Assembly: GCF_010093595.1 (NCBI RefSeq)
Contig: NW_022985445.1
Span: 775,106 to 839,105, forward strand
DNA from: Mytilinidion resinicola
Taxonomy: Eukaryota > Ascomycota > Dothideomycetes > Mytilinidiales > Mytilinidiaceae
Length of the DNA: 64,000 bases
Reading direction: 5' to 3'
Positions 34,923-46,407 of the stretch are shown here, piece by piece. The stretch's first letter is position 1. Every line of letters starts with the position of its first letter. A program made the translations under genes and the position numbers. Below the pieces are notes generated by a model. It saw nothing but the letters and a program-made list of their open reading frames with translations. It ran no database searches and was not told where the DNA came from.

Positions 34923-35482
34923 GTGGAGAAGAGACTGCTATGTTGAAATTTGTGAATATTATAAGAGAGAGGCCTTTTTGAGGGCTATTATAGGGAGGTG
35001 TCGCTTGAAGTAGCCACTGGGGTTTTAATTGATAATAATATCCTTTTCAAAAAACATATGGGGGTTTTATAGTAGTCGATGAGCAAAAAAGATAGGGAAA
35101 AAGCAGCACGAGAAAATGATATGAGACTATTCTCGATAAATTACCATTTTGAAGTGACGATGAGTAGATCCCCAAGATTGGCTATCTTAATGTGGAATAG
35201 TACTTATCACGTGACAGTCAGCGTACATTGGAAATTGCTGGCCATGGTAGTAGCTATCAAGGTACCTTGAAGCGCCAGAAGCAAACGACTACTTTCATAA
35301 GTCACATAAAAACATCCCTTGTATACAGTGTTTGCATTCAGGGCTGGGAGTTGACAGGAAAAAGGTGGACGGCTGTACCTACCAGATATCGGTACCTTTG
35401 TAACTTACAGCTGAATCATTTGCGGCCAAGTTTGGCCAGCATTAAGTGCCAAAAAGAAGTCTCGAGAGCTTGTTTAAAGGTG

Positions 35483-35619
35483 TCCGGCGCCAGGAATCGA
35501 ACACTGGGTCTTGGGGATCCAGTTGGCAGAACTGCCCCTTGAGAAGGGCTTAGCGTGGACAGTTACGGATGATTGAGACTGCTGCCTTACCATATTATAA
35601 GCCACTAAACCACACCGGA
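35483..35619 (-). repeat. tRNA-Glu-like split element, copy 1
   Basis: Read on the minus strand it begins TCCGGTGTGGTTTAGTGGC, like the 5' end and A box of fungal tRNA-Glu. It ends with GTTCGATTCC (B box) and GGCGCCGGA, which pairs with the 5' acceptor strand through seven positions (one G-T). The 137-nt span is far too long for a tRNA without an intron, and no cloverleaf forms in the middle. Best read as a tRNA pseudogene or tRNA-derived element. Confidence 0.6.
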
Positions 35620-35669
35620 TTCAGCGGCAGAGGGAATGAATCATGACAAAACAGTTGGCAAAAAACAAG

Positions 35670-35846
35670 TCCGGCGCCGGGAATCGACTGTATTGTTAGA
35701 GCAAGGTGTATAGATGGTGGAGGGACTCTTACACTCCGGGTCTCCCTCATAAGAAGAGCTGCGCGTTGGGTTAGTCTGGACGTGACCTCTAAGTGTTAAG
35801 TGACTTCGGGTGGACTCACGGGATTATGCCACTAAACCACACCGGA
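35670..35846 (-). repeat. tRNA-Glu-like split element, copy 2
   Basis: Same orientation, 50 bp from copy 1, 177 nt long. The 5' 19 nt and the terminal TCGATTCCCGGCGCCGGA match the two ends of a tRNA-Glu, but the B box has lost bases and the interior (about 130 nt) is only partly similar to copy 1. It is degenerate and unlikely to make a functional tRNA. Confidence 0.55.
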
Positions 35847-36776
35847 TTTGCCGCTTGAAGAATAAATGTATACTTCAATAGAGATAGTGCTTACCGGTCT
35901 GAAAGTCGGTGGAAGCGGAAGGTTTAGGGGCTGTGCGTGCAGTACTGACTGAGGCTAAGGGCTATTAATAGTGAGCTGGACAGCATGAGGCGTTCGAAGA
36001 ACTGGTGGCGTACGGCTGGCAGCAGAGCTGGCTTCGGAGATACATGGCAACGGCTGTCAAGTGACGGTTGCAAGGCGAAAAAAGTAAGGAGGGTGGACCG
36101 TGGCAGTCTGCAGGAAGGTGTTGCGATTTGCGAGGGTCCAATCCTCTGCCGGAGACGGAGAAGCCCTGCGGCGATTCTGCAACTACTCCCATCCGCCATT
36201 GGCATTGGAAGAGTGACGACGTGTGGCGTGCGGCGAGACCGTGAAGGAAGATGCAGCCATCACCTCAGAGTCGCAACTGCAGCGCCATCACCATGGGCTG
36301 CTGCTGTCTCGCATTCGAGCCTTGTTGAGGGCAAAAATGATCGGCTTCGGGGTTGATATGTAGAATGGCGGAGGGCGGAGATTGGACGCGGCACAGAGCG
36401 GGCCCTTATCGTGCCCAGGTGAAGGATGCCATCACATCCCCACACTGGCCAGGGCTTCGTTGGAACGACTCCGACGTCGATTTTCGACGCTCCATACGAA
36501 GGCTCCTCCAGCATGCGCCAAGGCAGGTGCTGCGCTACTGCACTCGTCGAGCGTATGCGCCGTCCGGACCTCTTTTGTTGCACCCCGCCGCAACCTTCAC
36601 CAGCCACCACGACGCATGCAAATCTTCAGCTCGCAGTAACTTGCCGTAGTAGTTAGCGACGCGCCTGTGACTCCCAGCCCTACGACCCGCCCGTGCCGCC
36701 GTATATCTATCCCGTCCGTCCGAACATCGGGCTTGCTGGAGGCATGCCGACACTGGACGTTTGGTAGCCTCGCAGA

Positions 36777-39515
36777 ATGCCACGACCGAAGAAACCCGGC
36801 GCTGCTGAGCCCAAGAAGCGTTCGCGCAATGGCTGCTGGTATGGACCCTGCGCGCGGGACCCTCGCCCCCAGTTAAATATTAAAGGACCAGTCTGACGTT
36901 GTTTACAGGCCCTGCAAGGCACGGAAGGTGAAATGGTAAACTCCCCATATTACCCCGCCCAGTTCTATAGTAACCCTCTCCCAGTGGTGAGGAGAAGCCC
37001 CGCTGTCTCAATTGTGAGCGTCAGGGCGAAGCATGCGACTACAGCATTCGTCTCAATTGGAATGGGCGTCCAAAGAAGAGTGCAGACACTTCGGGGTCTG
37101 AAACTCCCCAGAGCGGCACCAGTAGTCCCTATACCTCGACCTTCTCCCAATCCAACATCTTTGCGCCCCCCACATATACCCGTACCCATACCCATACCCC
37201 TTCGCCCGTATCTGGGCCACCTCCACATATCTTCCACCATGCGAGAGGCCATTCGAATATATCCGCGCCAAGCCCAGAGGCCTCCCTGATTGATCCAGAG
37301 TTGATGAGGATCAGTCAGACCCAGACACAGCCGGCCATGGCCGCGTACGACACATTGGAGATGCCAAGACGAGGGAACCCGACTTCTGCACCCATCGACA
37401 ATCGTCTTCAGCAAGTGCAATATCGTGGCAACATAGACTACCCATCGCCTTCTGCTTCGAGCTTTGATAGTGGAAGTTATGGAGGAGGAGGCTACATTTC
37501 TAGTGGGACCCTAGACTCGCCCGCTTCCCCTCCCGCGATGCCACCCCCTGGCCGGAACATGTTCTCGCACGACTCTCCGGCTGGCGGTGCTAGGCCTTAC
37601 GCAGAGATGCTCGAACTTTCAGGACACCAAGCTAAGCGCCAGAAACGAAGCCATTCCGGAGACTCGCCAAACGTAGTCTCCGGGCCTGGAAAGCAGGATA
37701 GTAGATATGAGAAGGGCAGCGGGACTCTGTCCTTTGCAGATGCATTTTCGCCTAATTCAGGTCCGCTCACCCCTTACAGCCCGTTCACGGGTAACCCTTT
37801 GACGCCCGTTTCTTCAGTCGCCTCGGAAGACAGCGGCATGCGTAACGGCCCTGGCCCTACTACTAGCCCGTACCCTCCACCGGACCTTCGTCGACTATCT
37901 GTCAACTCACTGCTCACTGGCCCTCCGGGTGATAATCCGTCTGGGTGGAATACCGACGTGCATGGTAGACATTACCCAGTTGTCGACTCAAGCACAACTA
38001 CGTACGGATACGATGTCGGAAACCCTGACTTAGATACGCCGAAAAATGACGATTTAAACGCCATCGCTGTATTCAGTCCTCCTGTTGGTAGCGCTGGATT
38101 TGCAACAGACAATCAATCCGATTCGCAAACAGAGAACGGCTTTGGCGACCGATCTAAAGATATCGCGTTCGAAAAAGGGGGATACTATGCAAAACCAGTC
38201 CCTATAAAAATCTCGAGATCACTAGAGCCGCTTCCACGGCTCTTGCACGACAACCCAATGAACCTTCTATACTTTCATCATTTCCTGAACCACACAGCTA
38301 GGATATTGGTCCCGCATGATTGCGAGCAGAACCCCTTTAGGAGCATACTCCCACGTAGTGAGTCGGACTATTTTGATGAGTGATATTTAGCTAATCCTAG
38401 CAGTGGCTGTTCAAAATGAAACCGTTCTCTGCTTGCTGTTAGCCTTTTCTGCGAGCCATCGTGCGCGTCTCTTGAACCATCCCGAGCCAGCTAATCGGAT
38501 AGCTGTCTGGGTGCAGGATGTGTTTCCCAAGCTCCGACAGGATCTAAATAGTAACAACGAAATCTCCAATCCCACGCTTACCACAGCCATCATGCTTGCC
38601 TCTTTGGAGATTATTTCACCAAATACCTTCGAAGTTCCAATATCTTGGCAAAACCATCTGACTGTCGCTCGCCAAATGATCATTGCTCGTGGAGGGCCAA
38701 AGTCAGTGCAGCGTAGCGACCAAGTAGCCTCCTTTTTAGGACGTTGGTTTGCGTATCTCGATGTCCTCGGAAGTCTAAGCGGCGGCAAGAACGATCTTCC
38801 CCTAGATTCATCTTACTGGTCAGATGACGACTACGACACAGACGAAGACTATCAAATCGACTGCTTACTCGGATTTACGAGTCGCTGTATCGGTATCCTC
38901 GCAAGGATTGCTGAGCTTGCAAAGCAGTGTGAGAAGATCCGCTTCGATGAAGACGGCAACGTTCGAGAAGGGTGGAAACCGGCCCCTGATATCCTTGCAA
39001 AGGCCGACAAGATTAGGAACGACCTGGCAGAGGGTCGCGATCACGTGTACAAGGGCTGCAATCATCGAAGCGCGGATAACTCCGAGAGTGAAGCCGGCTG
39101 GGACGCTCTGGAAATTTACGCAACAAATGAAGCCTTCCATTGGGCTGGTTTGATCCATCTCTGTCGCAGAGTGTTGGGGAAGCCGGCAACAGATCCAGTC
39201 GTCCAGAACGCCATACGAGAGATCGTTGGAAATCTGTACAAGGTCCGCCGCGGAAGCACGGCGGAAGCATGTCTCTTGTTCCCAATGTTCACCGCGGGCT
39301 GCGATGCCATCGATGCGACCCAGAGGAGCAAAATTATGGAAAGGCTGAAAAGCGTGGAAGGCTTCGGAATGACTCAGGTGTGTTACGATGATTACAATAA
39401 AAACGGTATTTAACTAATGCTATTCTAGATCCACAAAGCACGAGAGCTTATGCAAAAGGTTTGGGACACGGGAAAACCGTGGGAAACGCTAGTGTATGGG
39501 GAGTTTTTAGGTTGA
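36777..39515 (+). CDS. Zn2Cys6 transcription factor, fungal TF domain 2 type
   Basis: Exons 36777-36838, 36909-36935, 36985-38357, 38401-39377 and 39429-39515 give 841 aa. The start MPRPKKPGAAEPKKRSRNGC leads into a canonical cluster C-x2-C-x6-C-x6-C-x2-C-x6-C (CWPCKARKVKCGEEKPRCLN...). The second exon is only 27 nt. The linker is Ser/Pro-rich with a THTHTPSP run. The C-terminal half (from about 480: AVQNETVLCLLLAFSASHRARLL) resembles the large regulatory domain of UGA3/ARGR-type activators. Nuclear regulator; pathway unknown. The 43-nt intron 3 is at the lower size limit for fungi. Confidence 0.9.
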
Positions 39516-40101
39516 TCGTTTGACTTCTTGATGTGTACATGATTTCCTTCGCATGTTGATGATTCCCATATAGACCAGCTTGACGGCGGCCATTGCGACC
39601 GAATGTGTTCGACGCACATGCTTCAAAAATTAGCGCTTCTTTCTGTATATTTTCTCTTTCTTAGGTCGAGACCGAAAGTAGAGCTACTTTTCAGCAAAAA
39701 GTAATAACCTCAGTAGCCTCTTACGAGCTTCATACCGCCAGTTTGGTCTAGGATCTTGTTGATTGCCCTGAATGCGTGATAGGAAGGGGCTACTTCGGTA
39801 CCGCGGGTGTCTTCTACCTCCTCACGTGCCCTAAATTCAACAAGATCTGAATGAAAACCTACCTAAACACGCCGAATATAGAATATAATCTGATGTACCT
39901 AGGTACCTGATGGAATCTAGAAAGCAATGAAACTCTCGTGTATCTCCCCAAAATCACTCTTATTGGAAAGTTGCGTCCGGGATGTCGCGTGTGCCAAGAC
40001 TTCCGCCTGAAGACGTCAGGCCTTCAAATCCATGGTTCTCCATCACAGGACAACCACATCTTCTCCACCACAAGGACCATTACCACACATCTCCACTCAC
40101 C
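39516..40101. other. Intergenic spacer
   Basis: AT-rich 3' flank and the PAM17 promoter. A GGTACC-containing patch near 39900 is the only notable word. No gene seen. Confidence 0.45.
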
Positions 40102-40947
40102 ATGCTTACAACAACAACCCTCCGCTCCACGCGAGCCGTGATTCCCCGCCTGCAGTCCTCCGCCTTCGGTCCCTGCGCCTCCGCCTCATACTCGACCACA
40201 CCCTGCACCACCACTTCCCCGAAGTCCCAGTCCCAGCGACCAGCACGCCGACCAATTCTCCACAAACCCTCCGTCGTCTTCCCCACCCGCTGCCTCTCCG
40301 TGCGCAATGCCTCGACCGCGACCGCCCCGTCCACCTCTCCTTCCTCCCCCCAGGAACCTACAGAAACCCTCACCTGGAATCGCTTCCTCCACCTGCGCAA
40401 AATCCGCCGTCGCATCTCGCTCGTGTCGTCGATGATCAGCGCGGTCGGTTTCACAGGCGCGGGGATTGTTACGTTGACAGAGCGCGATCTTGATTCCTGG
40501 GGCGCAGCGGCGCTGGGCGCGGATCCGATGATTGTGCTGGGCTTGGGCACGGTGGGGTTCGCGGGGGTGGGGTGGTTGCTGGGACCGTTTTTCGGGAATG
40601 CGGTGTTCAATGCTTGGTATAGGAATGTGAGGGGACAGATGGAGGTTGTGAGTCCAACACCAATTTCTTCTATATCCTGGGTCTGAGGTCACTTTGGGTA
40701 ATGTGACTTTGGGACCGGGATCGTACTTGAAGAGGAGACGCATGCTGATCTTTGTGGTGTATAACAGAAAGAGCGAGCCTTTTACGCACGAATCAAAAAA
40801 CACCGTGTCGACCCCACCGCATCCTCCCTCTCGAACCCGGTCCCGGATTACTATGGCGAGAAGATCGGCAGCGTGGCGGACTACAGGCGGTGGTTGAAAG
40901 ACCAGCGGGCGTTTAATCTGAAACGTGGAAGCTTTCCCAAGGAGTAG
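40102..40947 (+). CDS. PAM17: Presequence translocase-associated motor subunit Pam17
   Basis: Exons 40102-40647 and 40768-40947 (intron 120 nt) give 241 aa. The first 75 residues are Ser/Thr/Arg-rich without acidic residues, a mitochondrial presequence. The Pam17 core begins [15 protein letters not shown], followed by membrane segments at about 105-126 and 143-164, and ends with [20 protein letters not shown]. Pam17 helps organise the TIM23 import motor at the inner membrane. The splice restores the conserved QMEV-KERAF junction. Confidence 0.94.
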
Positions 40948-41858
40948 TGGAAGCGGGGCATATTGAATGGGAATTTTTCAGGGCGGAAGGGAGGTACCAT
41001 ACAAGGGGTACGAGGGCGAGACTTTCTTCGTCTGTGTATTACAACGGGTTTTGGGCGCGTCCAGTTCTGTACGCTTGGAACTTCACTCTAGCTCCCAACT
41101 CGATATATAGGCGGAGTACGGATTGAGGGGATTGCATTGGTAAAAGTTTCTGAAACTGCCTTCGACGTGGTAATGAAAGTGATACATAGACATCACGAAC
41201 TGACCTCGAGATATAGAGTCTGTGACTTGACTACCTCTAACCTACTAGAGGATCATTAGTACTTTGTACGGACCAGAAAATAGCAGCCCTAATATACAGT
41301 GGTAAGCTTTACTTTCCTTACGAAATTTTCATATCCCCTCGAAGCACGTCAGACAGCGTCAAGCGAATGCAACAGGAACACATATCGCAGTCTGAATCAC
41401 AACGTTGACCTAATCACATCACGTTCTGAGCATGGAAGCACCTTAGATAGAGCTAAGGAGGTGTTAATAGTGCTATGTTCTGATCCACGTGTGTTCGTGG
41501 GTAGGGCGTGAATGCCCCTCTGACGCGACATTTCCATTCGAGAGCATGTGTAGATCATCAACCCGGTGACCCAGAGGTCAGTTTCTCCGGAGTTCGTAAA
41601 GATTCGGGATGAGGCATGGAGAAGGATTGGAACCAATGAATGGATATCGTGTGCAACGCGGGCGTGCGACTAGGAGGTATCGGGAAAATGAAACATAAAA
41701 TGTGATATGTCGACTGCTGAAGGAGAACAAGAGATAAGGAGGTATCTCATCTGGATATTTATACTAAAACCCTACCCTCAAATGCCTTTTCTTCTGTCTC
41801 TCAATCCATCATCCACAGTCTCTTCGAGAAGTCTGAAAACAGATTCGTTCTACCCACC
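40948..41858. other. Intergenic spacer
   Basis: About 900 bp, AT-rich, with short meaningless open frames. No feature supported. Confidence 0.45.
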
Positions 41859-42277
41859 ATGACATCCAACGACCCTCTCCAACCCCTCGCCACAACCATC
41901 CCTCCCCTCATCAAAGCTGTAACATCCCACCCCGCCTTCCCCGCCCAGTACCTCGCGACATCCGGAAAGGCTTACTTCGTATGGCACTTCGTGATGCGTA
42001 CGCAGGCGCTCCTCGACTCCCTACTCAACGGAACCACACCACCGGACATAGGACGCGTGACGCGCCACATTATCGCAAACATGGCGCCTGAGGCTTGACT
42101 GTAGAGCAGAAGGGCGAGATCAGGCAGAATCTTGGGACCAGATGTGGGCTGGTCAATGCAATTATTCAGGATGCGACTGGAAGGGCGGTAAACCTGTTTC
42201 CGGGTCCGGATGTGGATTTGGGGGATGATGTGAAGAGGGCGAGCGAGGCGGTTGTGGGGTGCTACAAGGATGATTAA
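41859..42277 (+). pseudogene. Small helical protein gene with a one-base frameshift
   Basis: The ATG frame runs 41859-42098 (79 codons, MTSNDPLQPLATTIPPLI...) and stops at TGA 42096-42098. The next frame opens at the same point (42095) and continues for 60 codons to 42277. The two halves read as one protein across the junction (MAPEA then LTVEQKGEIRQNLG) if a single T is supplied in the GCTTGACT word. There is no GT-AG pair that could remove the break. The combined product of about 139 aa has helical amphipathic segments and no known domain. Either an assembly error or a fresh pseudogene. Confidence 0.55.
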
Positions 42278-42327
42278 GGGTTACCGGGGGGATGAGGCTT
42301 CGTATCGAGGAAGATTGGGACTGGGAT

Positions 42328-43452
42328 TCAATCCGCGGGCGATTTTGTGGGGCCTGATTGGGATGATAGGGCAGTGATGCTGGAGCCGGGGGTGTCGACC
42401 CATGTCATGGTTTCTGAGAAACTGAGGGTTTGGAAGGATGGGGTCTCGGTTGTCAACCTTATTTCGTTTGGTGGTGGTTGCTGGTCTTCCGTGGTTGACG
42501 CGCTTCCGGTTGGTGGGTTGACAGGATGAGAGTCTCCGTTCTGTAAATTCGCTGGTTGCTGGTCTTCTTTTCTTGACGCCGATCCGTCATTTGGAGTCTT
42601 TGGAGAGCTAGGACCCTCATTATTCACATTTTCCACGCGCTGTTCTTCCGAAGTTGACTCCATTTGATCAGGTTGAGGTGACCTAGAGGGAAGTTTGGTT
42701 GGTTTTCCGGCAGCTTTCAATTTCTCGTCGACGTCTTCGAGTTTACTGAGAATGAAGGCAATACTAGCGTCTCTAGCCTTGGCTATTCGGTCTAACCCTG
42801 GTTTCTCCATAGTGTCGTAATCAGGTAGTTTACTCGGAGTTGGCGGTACTGGGTCTGTATCTGCCAGGAAAGCAGTCTTGTCCGCCAACAACTGTCTCAT
42901 AGTAGCGATGTTCTGATCTCTAAACCTCAGGCGATCTCGGAGTTCTTGTAGAGCGGCTTCATCTTCCACCTTCTTCCTCTTTCGAGCCTCAGCTTGCTTG
43001 CCCTCCTCTACAGCATCCAGCCACTTCTGCACGGCCTGTTTCGCGACGGTCTCCATATGCGTGAACCGAATCGGTCCGATATTGCCCCCTTTCATCCACC
43101 TCGCAACAACCACACTACCTTCTACCTCCAAATCTTTGAGCACTTTCTCAAGCCGCTTACCAGCGTACTGCTCTCCGTCATCGTCATGCCCTGTTTCCAT
43201 GATTGGGGGAGCATTCGGAACGATCGATCTTTGTCGCGAAGGCTTCCGCCATGCTGCGACCTTATGATTCGCATAGTCAGCAACTCGCGGTCCCTTGAAG
43301 TCTGGTAACTTCTGCAATTGTTTTGCGGGCACCGAGGCTGAGAAGACGCCGACGAAGGTGGAGCCGCGATCTTCGACCTCTCCGGAGCGGAAGATGCCCG
43401 TATCTATGTTTTCGAGTGGCGGCGACGGAGCACGCGTGCGCTTGCGAGACAT
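42328..43452 (-). CDS. IMPACT/UPF0029-family protein
   Basis: ATG 43452 (MSRKRTRAPSPPLE) gives 374 aa in one exon. The N-terminal 170 residues match the IMPACT N-terminal domain: SEVEDRGS-like GEVEDRGSTFVGVFS, an AAWRKPS segment, ETGHDDDGEQYAGKRLEKVL and VVVARWMKGGNIGPIRF. IMPACT/Yih1 relatives bind Gcn1 and restrain Gcn2, but this branch lacks a visible RWD domain, so that role is not established. A coiled-coil (about 180-225) and a disordered tail of Pro/Ser/Gln follow. The gene ends 50 bp from the 3' end of the frameshifted gene, in convergent orientation. Confidence 0.85.
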   Translation of the reverse strand: MSRKRTRAPSPPLENIDTGIFRSGEVEDRGSTFVGVFSASVPAKQLQKLPDFKGPRVADYANHKVAAWRKPSRQRSIVPNAPPIMETGHDDDGEQYAGKRLEKVLKDLEVEGSVVVARWMKGGNIGPIRFTHMETVAKQAVQKWLDAVEEGKQAEARKRKKVEDEAALQELRDRLRFRDQNIATMRQLLADKTAFLADTDPVPPTPSKLPDYDTMEKPGLDRIAKARDASIAFILSKLEDVDEKLKAAGKPTKLPSRSPQPDQMESTSEEQRVENVNNEGPSSPKTPNDGSASRKEDQQPANLQNGDSHPVNPPTGSASTTEDQQPPPNEIRLTTETPSFQTLSFSETMTWVDTPGSSITALSSQSGPTKSPAD

Positions 43453-44173
43453 GTTTGCTCCAGTTAAGTTTATGGTACCGAGATTGAGAAGTGCGGTTGA
43501 TGTGGGGTGGTAAAACCTGGGTGTTGCCTGCGGGGATAAGCGCAAGGCTGCGTCACGTGCGGGTTATCTTCCCGCACCGCCTCCTTCACCCCCACGATTC
43601 TTCCTCGCCCTAAAGAACTCTCCGGCATGGACTTTCGCTTCTTGTCACGTCCCAATGGCGCTTGCCTGTTCAGCCCCAGGGGCAGCGCTGTTGGTCGGCC
43701 CGATGGTTGGCTGGAGAGCGCCACGAGCTGAAGAGAAGCTCCCTAGAGGCTGGGCACGCATCTTTCCAACATCAACACGATGGCTGCCAGGAAGCAATAC
43801 GGTTGGTTTCGATTGTCTTTTCCTCATCATCTATCACTCAGCACCAATAGAACTTAGCAAGTATCAAGATCTCACTTTTCCGAGCATTGCTGGCAAGATC
43901 CCGAAGTCGAAGGAAGCCTCGAGGTTGAAATTACCCCATAGCCACCAAAAGCACCATCCCGTTGTTGTGGCTTCCATCGTATCCGAAATAGCTCAGGCCC
44001 CCTTTCTGCCAGCATCATGGATCTGCAAGGGTGGGCGAAAAGGCAAAGCTTGTCTTTAGGCGCCTATGCAACGGCCGGGCCTTTCAGCTGAATATACCTT
44101 ATGAGAGGGGCTTTCTTCTCCTCGATCTTCGTTTTTGTCCGTCACTCGTTTGTCATACACCCTCGTTGCTTTC
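43453..44173. other. Divergent intergenic region
   Basis: 720 bp between divergent genes. A 134-codon open frame at 43655-44059 lacks protein character. CTTCTTTCC-type pyrimidine runs occur near the right gene. Confidence 0.45.
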
Positions 44174-45314
44174 ATGCGTTCAGTCGCTATGCGCTCCAAA
44201 TACCTGTCACTCTTTAGCGCGTTTTTGAGTATTGCGTTCGTTGGGAGAGTAGGAGCGTCATGGTGAGAGAACTGGTTTGGCCCGACTCGAAGCTGTCTCT
44301 AAACCCGTGCTTCTAGCTACTATCCAGATGGGACGTTCCCTACTGACTACATATATACCCCTTGTACCGGAGACACATATTCATCGTGTTGCATAGCGAG
44401 TGAAGGAGATCAGTGTCTCTCAAACGGTTTGTTTTTCATTGAAAGCGTCGCTCCTACCTAGATGTCTTCTAATGGTTCACAGGCCTATGCGAGTATCCAG
44501 GTGGCGACTATGTATTCCGAGGAGCATGTACGGACAAGACATGGGAAGCGCCAGAATGCTTCCAGCACTGCAAGACCGGCGGTAGGTGGAGTCGTTTGCT
44601 GAAGTGATCACTCAGCGCTAATTATCTCCAGATTCTAGCGATACTTATGATACTCTGGTGTCTTGCGGTGGCACCAAGTATTGCTGTAACAGCGAGGGAA
44701 GCACATGCTGTAATGATGACAGCAAAGTCTTCGATGTCGGCATCGCTTCCGTCATCAACGACCTAGCCAGCTCAACATCTGCAGAACTAATCGCAACACA
44801 AACGGACGAGCCGGTCGCTACACAGACGGATGCTGGTGCTGGCCAACCCACCACATCTTCCCACGCCCTCTCCCACAGCGTCACAAAGTCATCGCACTCC
44901 GCATCAACGGGAACCGCCGCCGCTGCCACTAATACCTCCACATCTATACCACAACCAGCTCACACAAGCCACGTCGCCATATACGCTGCCATCGCCGCGG
45001 GAGTGGTGATTCTCGTAGTAGCCATACTCCTCGTCTGGTTCTTCCTACGCCGACACTATAGGAAGAAGGCAGGCGCTACGACGGCGAACTCGATCTCGTA
45101 CCCGCTCACCAATGCTGGCTTCGAACGCCTCCCTGATAAGAGTCCAAGGCCGGTCGAGGTGCCAGCTCCGCATACGCCGGCACCGCCTTATCAGCCTCCT
45201 GTGTATCAGTCGCAGTATCAACAACCGACGGTGCAAGGAGCGATGGAGCTGGATTCGCCGTATAATCCGCCAAGGAATAATGGGTATGGGAAGCCTGTTT
45301 ATGAGGCGCCGTAA
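44174..45314 (+). CDS. Cys-rich single-pass membrane protein
   Basis: Exons 44174-44262, 44317-44426, 44483-44581 and 44632-45314 give 326 aa. A signal peptide (about 1-28; a second in-frame ATG lies five codons on) precedes a secreted Cys-rich domain with the pattern CC-x4-GDQCLSNGLC, FRGACTDKTW and CFQHC, then a second CCN/CCND cluster. A Ser/Thr-rich stalk leads to a membrane segment (about 205-228) followed by RRHYRKK. The cytoplasmic tail is Pro/Tyr-rich (PPYQPPVYQ). The layout resembles Wsc/Mid2/SKG6-style wall sensors or adhesion proteins; the Cys domain is widespread in ascomycetes but unnamed. PPPY-like tail motifs could recruit WW-domain ubiquitin ligase (inference). Confidence 0.85.
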
Positions 45315-46407
45315 GTACAACCTGGGACATTGGTTGGCTCCCGGGAGATCTTGAACATATTCATATTTTGGGCACACTATTTGGGTTTGCGGTGTACTGG
45401 TGATGTTTTGGTGACGGAATAGATATATGGCGTCACTTGCGTTTAGTGATAGATTTGCACGAGAAGGGCGTTTGCGGGTCCGGAAGTTAGGTTGCATTTA
45501 CGTGTCTGCTACGTCATTTTCATGGAACTTCGCGTTTGAGTAATTATGGCCTATTTCTAGTCACTTAAAAAAGACGTTCTGTTCAGAATTCTCTCTTCCC
45601 AAATACCTATCGCGTGGCTACGCGACTTACGCGTCTCCCATCCCCATCCGAGAATCCCAGAAAAAATATAAAAAGGAATGCCCATTCCGCGATTCGATCC
45701 TAGGAGCAAAAACACCACCTTCCCGAGGGAGAGGGTAGCTACCATATTGTGGTTTTCTTGGGATAAACCAACTGAACCATCAGCGAACTGACGATGGTAT
45801 TGCTGCAATAGCAAAGTCCGATTCAGAATTTGACTGGTTTATTGAAATGTGCCAAGGAATAAAAGGTATTTATACTTGGGTTGGGGATTGGGACGTTGCA
45901 TAAATTATGCCAGGGATATTTTTGCTGAGTGCGAGCGACAGAGCCATCTCCATCTCCTCACGACTTCACAACTTCACATGAACCTCACACCATTTCTCTA
46001 TCACTTGATTATCCTCTACTGTATTCTCAGGTTTGCACTACAACGTCGACCATAGGGCGAGGCTGCAATTTTGCGAATAACCCGCCCATGCCAGGGTTGG
46101 GAACCGGACGACTGCGTTGGTCTTTCGTTACCTGTATCCTAGTTTTGCTCATAGTCAGCATGAACTGTCCGGGATTTGTTGGAGAAAGAACTTGTAAGAG
46201 GAGGATGAATACAGGGACCTCATGACCGACCGTCTGCCACGCTCATATAGGTGAATTGGGCGTTTACCCCGTACGTGGCAGCGAGACAATGGAACCTCTC
46301 CACATCGCAGTCGCACTTACAGCGATACCGCACCCCTATATAACGACCACACCACACCCTATATCAACACAAGGTCCCAACCTCTCCACCTCACAGAAGT
46401 TTCTGAA
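45315..46407. other. Intergenic spacer
   Basis: 1.1 kb, AT-rich on the left, with a C/A-rich leader on the right. No gene, tRNA or repeat detected. Confidence 0.45.

Larger units (their letters stand above)
34923..36776. other. Intergenic region with two tRNA-like elements
   Basis: 1.85 kb. The left part is AT-rich 3' UTR-like sequence. Two degenerate tRNA-Glu-like elements lie at 35483-35619 and 35670-35846. The right part (35850-36776) is GC-rich leader sequence of the zinc-cluster gene with no convincing ORF. Confidence 0.55.

Noticed and set aside
35483..35846. Functional tRNA-Glu genes
   Set aside because: Acceptor ends match but no anticodon arm or correct length; copy 2 lacks an intact T loop.
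36985..37420. Minus-strand 151-codon frame opposite the zinc-cluster gene
   Set aside because: It is the antisense shadow of a well-supported exon.
43655..44059. 134-codon frame between the IMPACT-type gene and the Cys-rich membrane protein
   Set aside because: No signal, domain or splice sites; composition looks non-coding.
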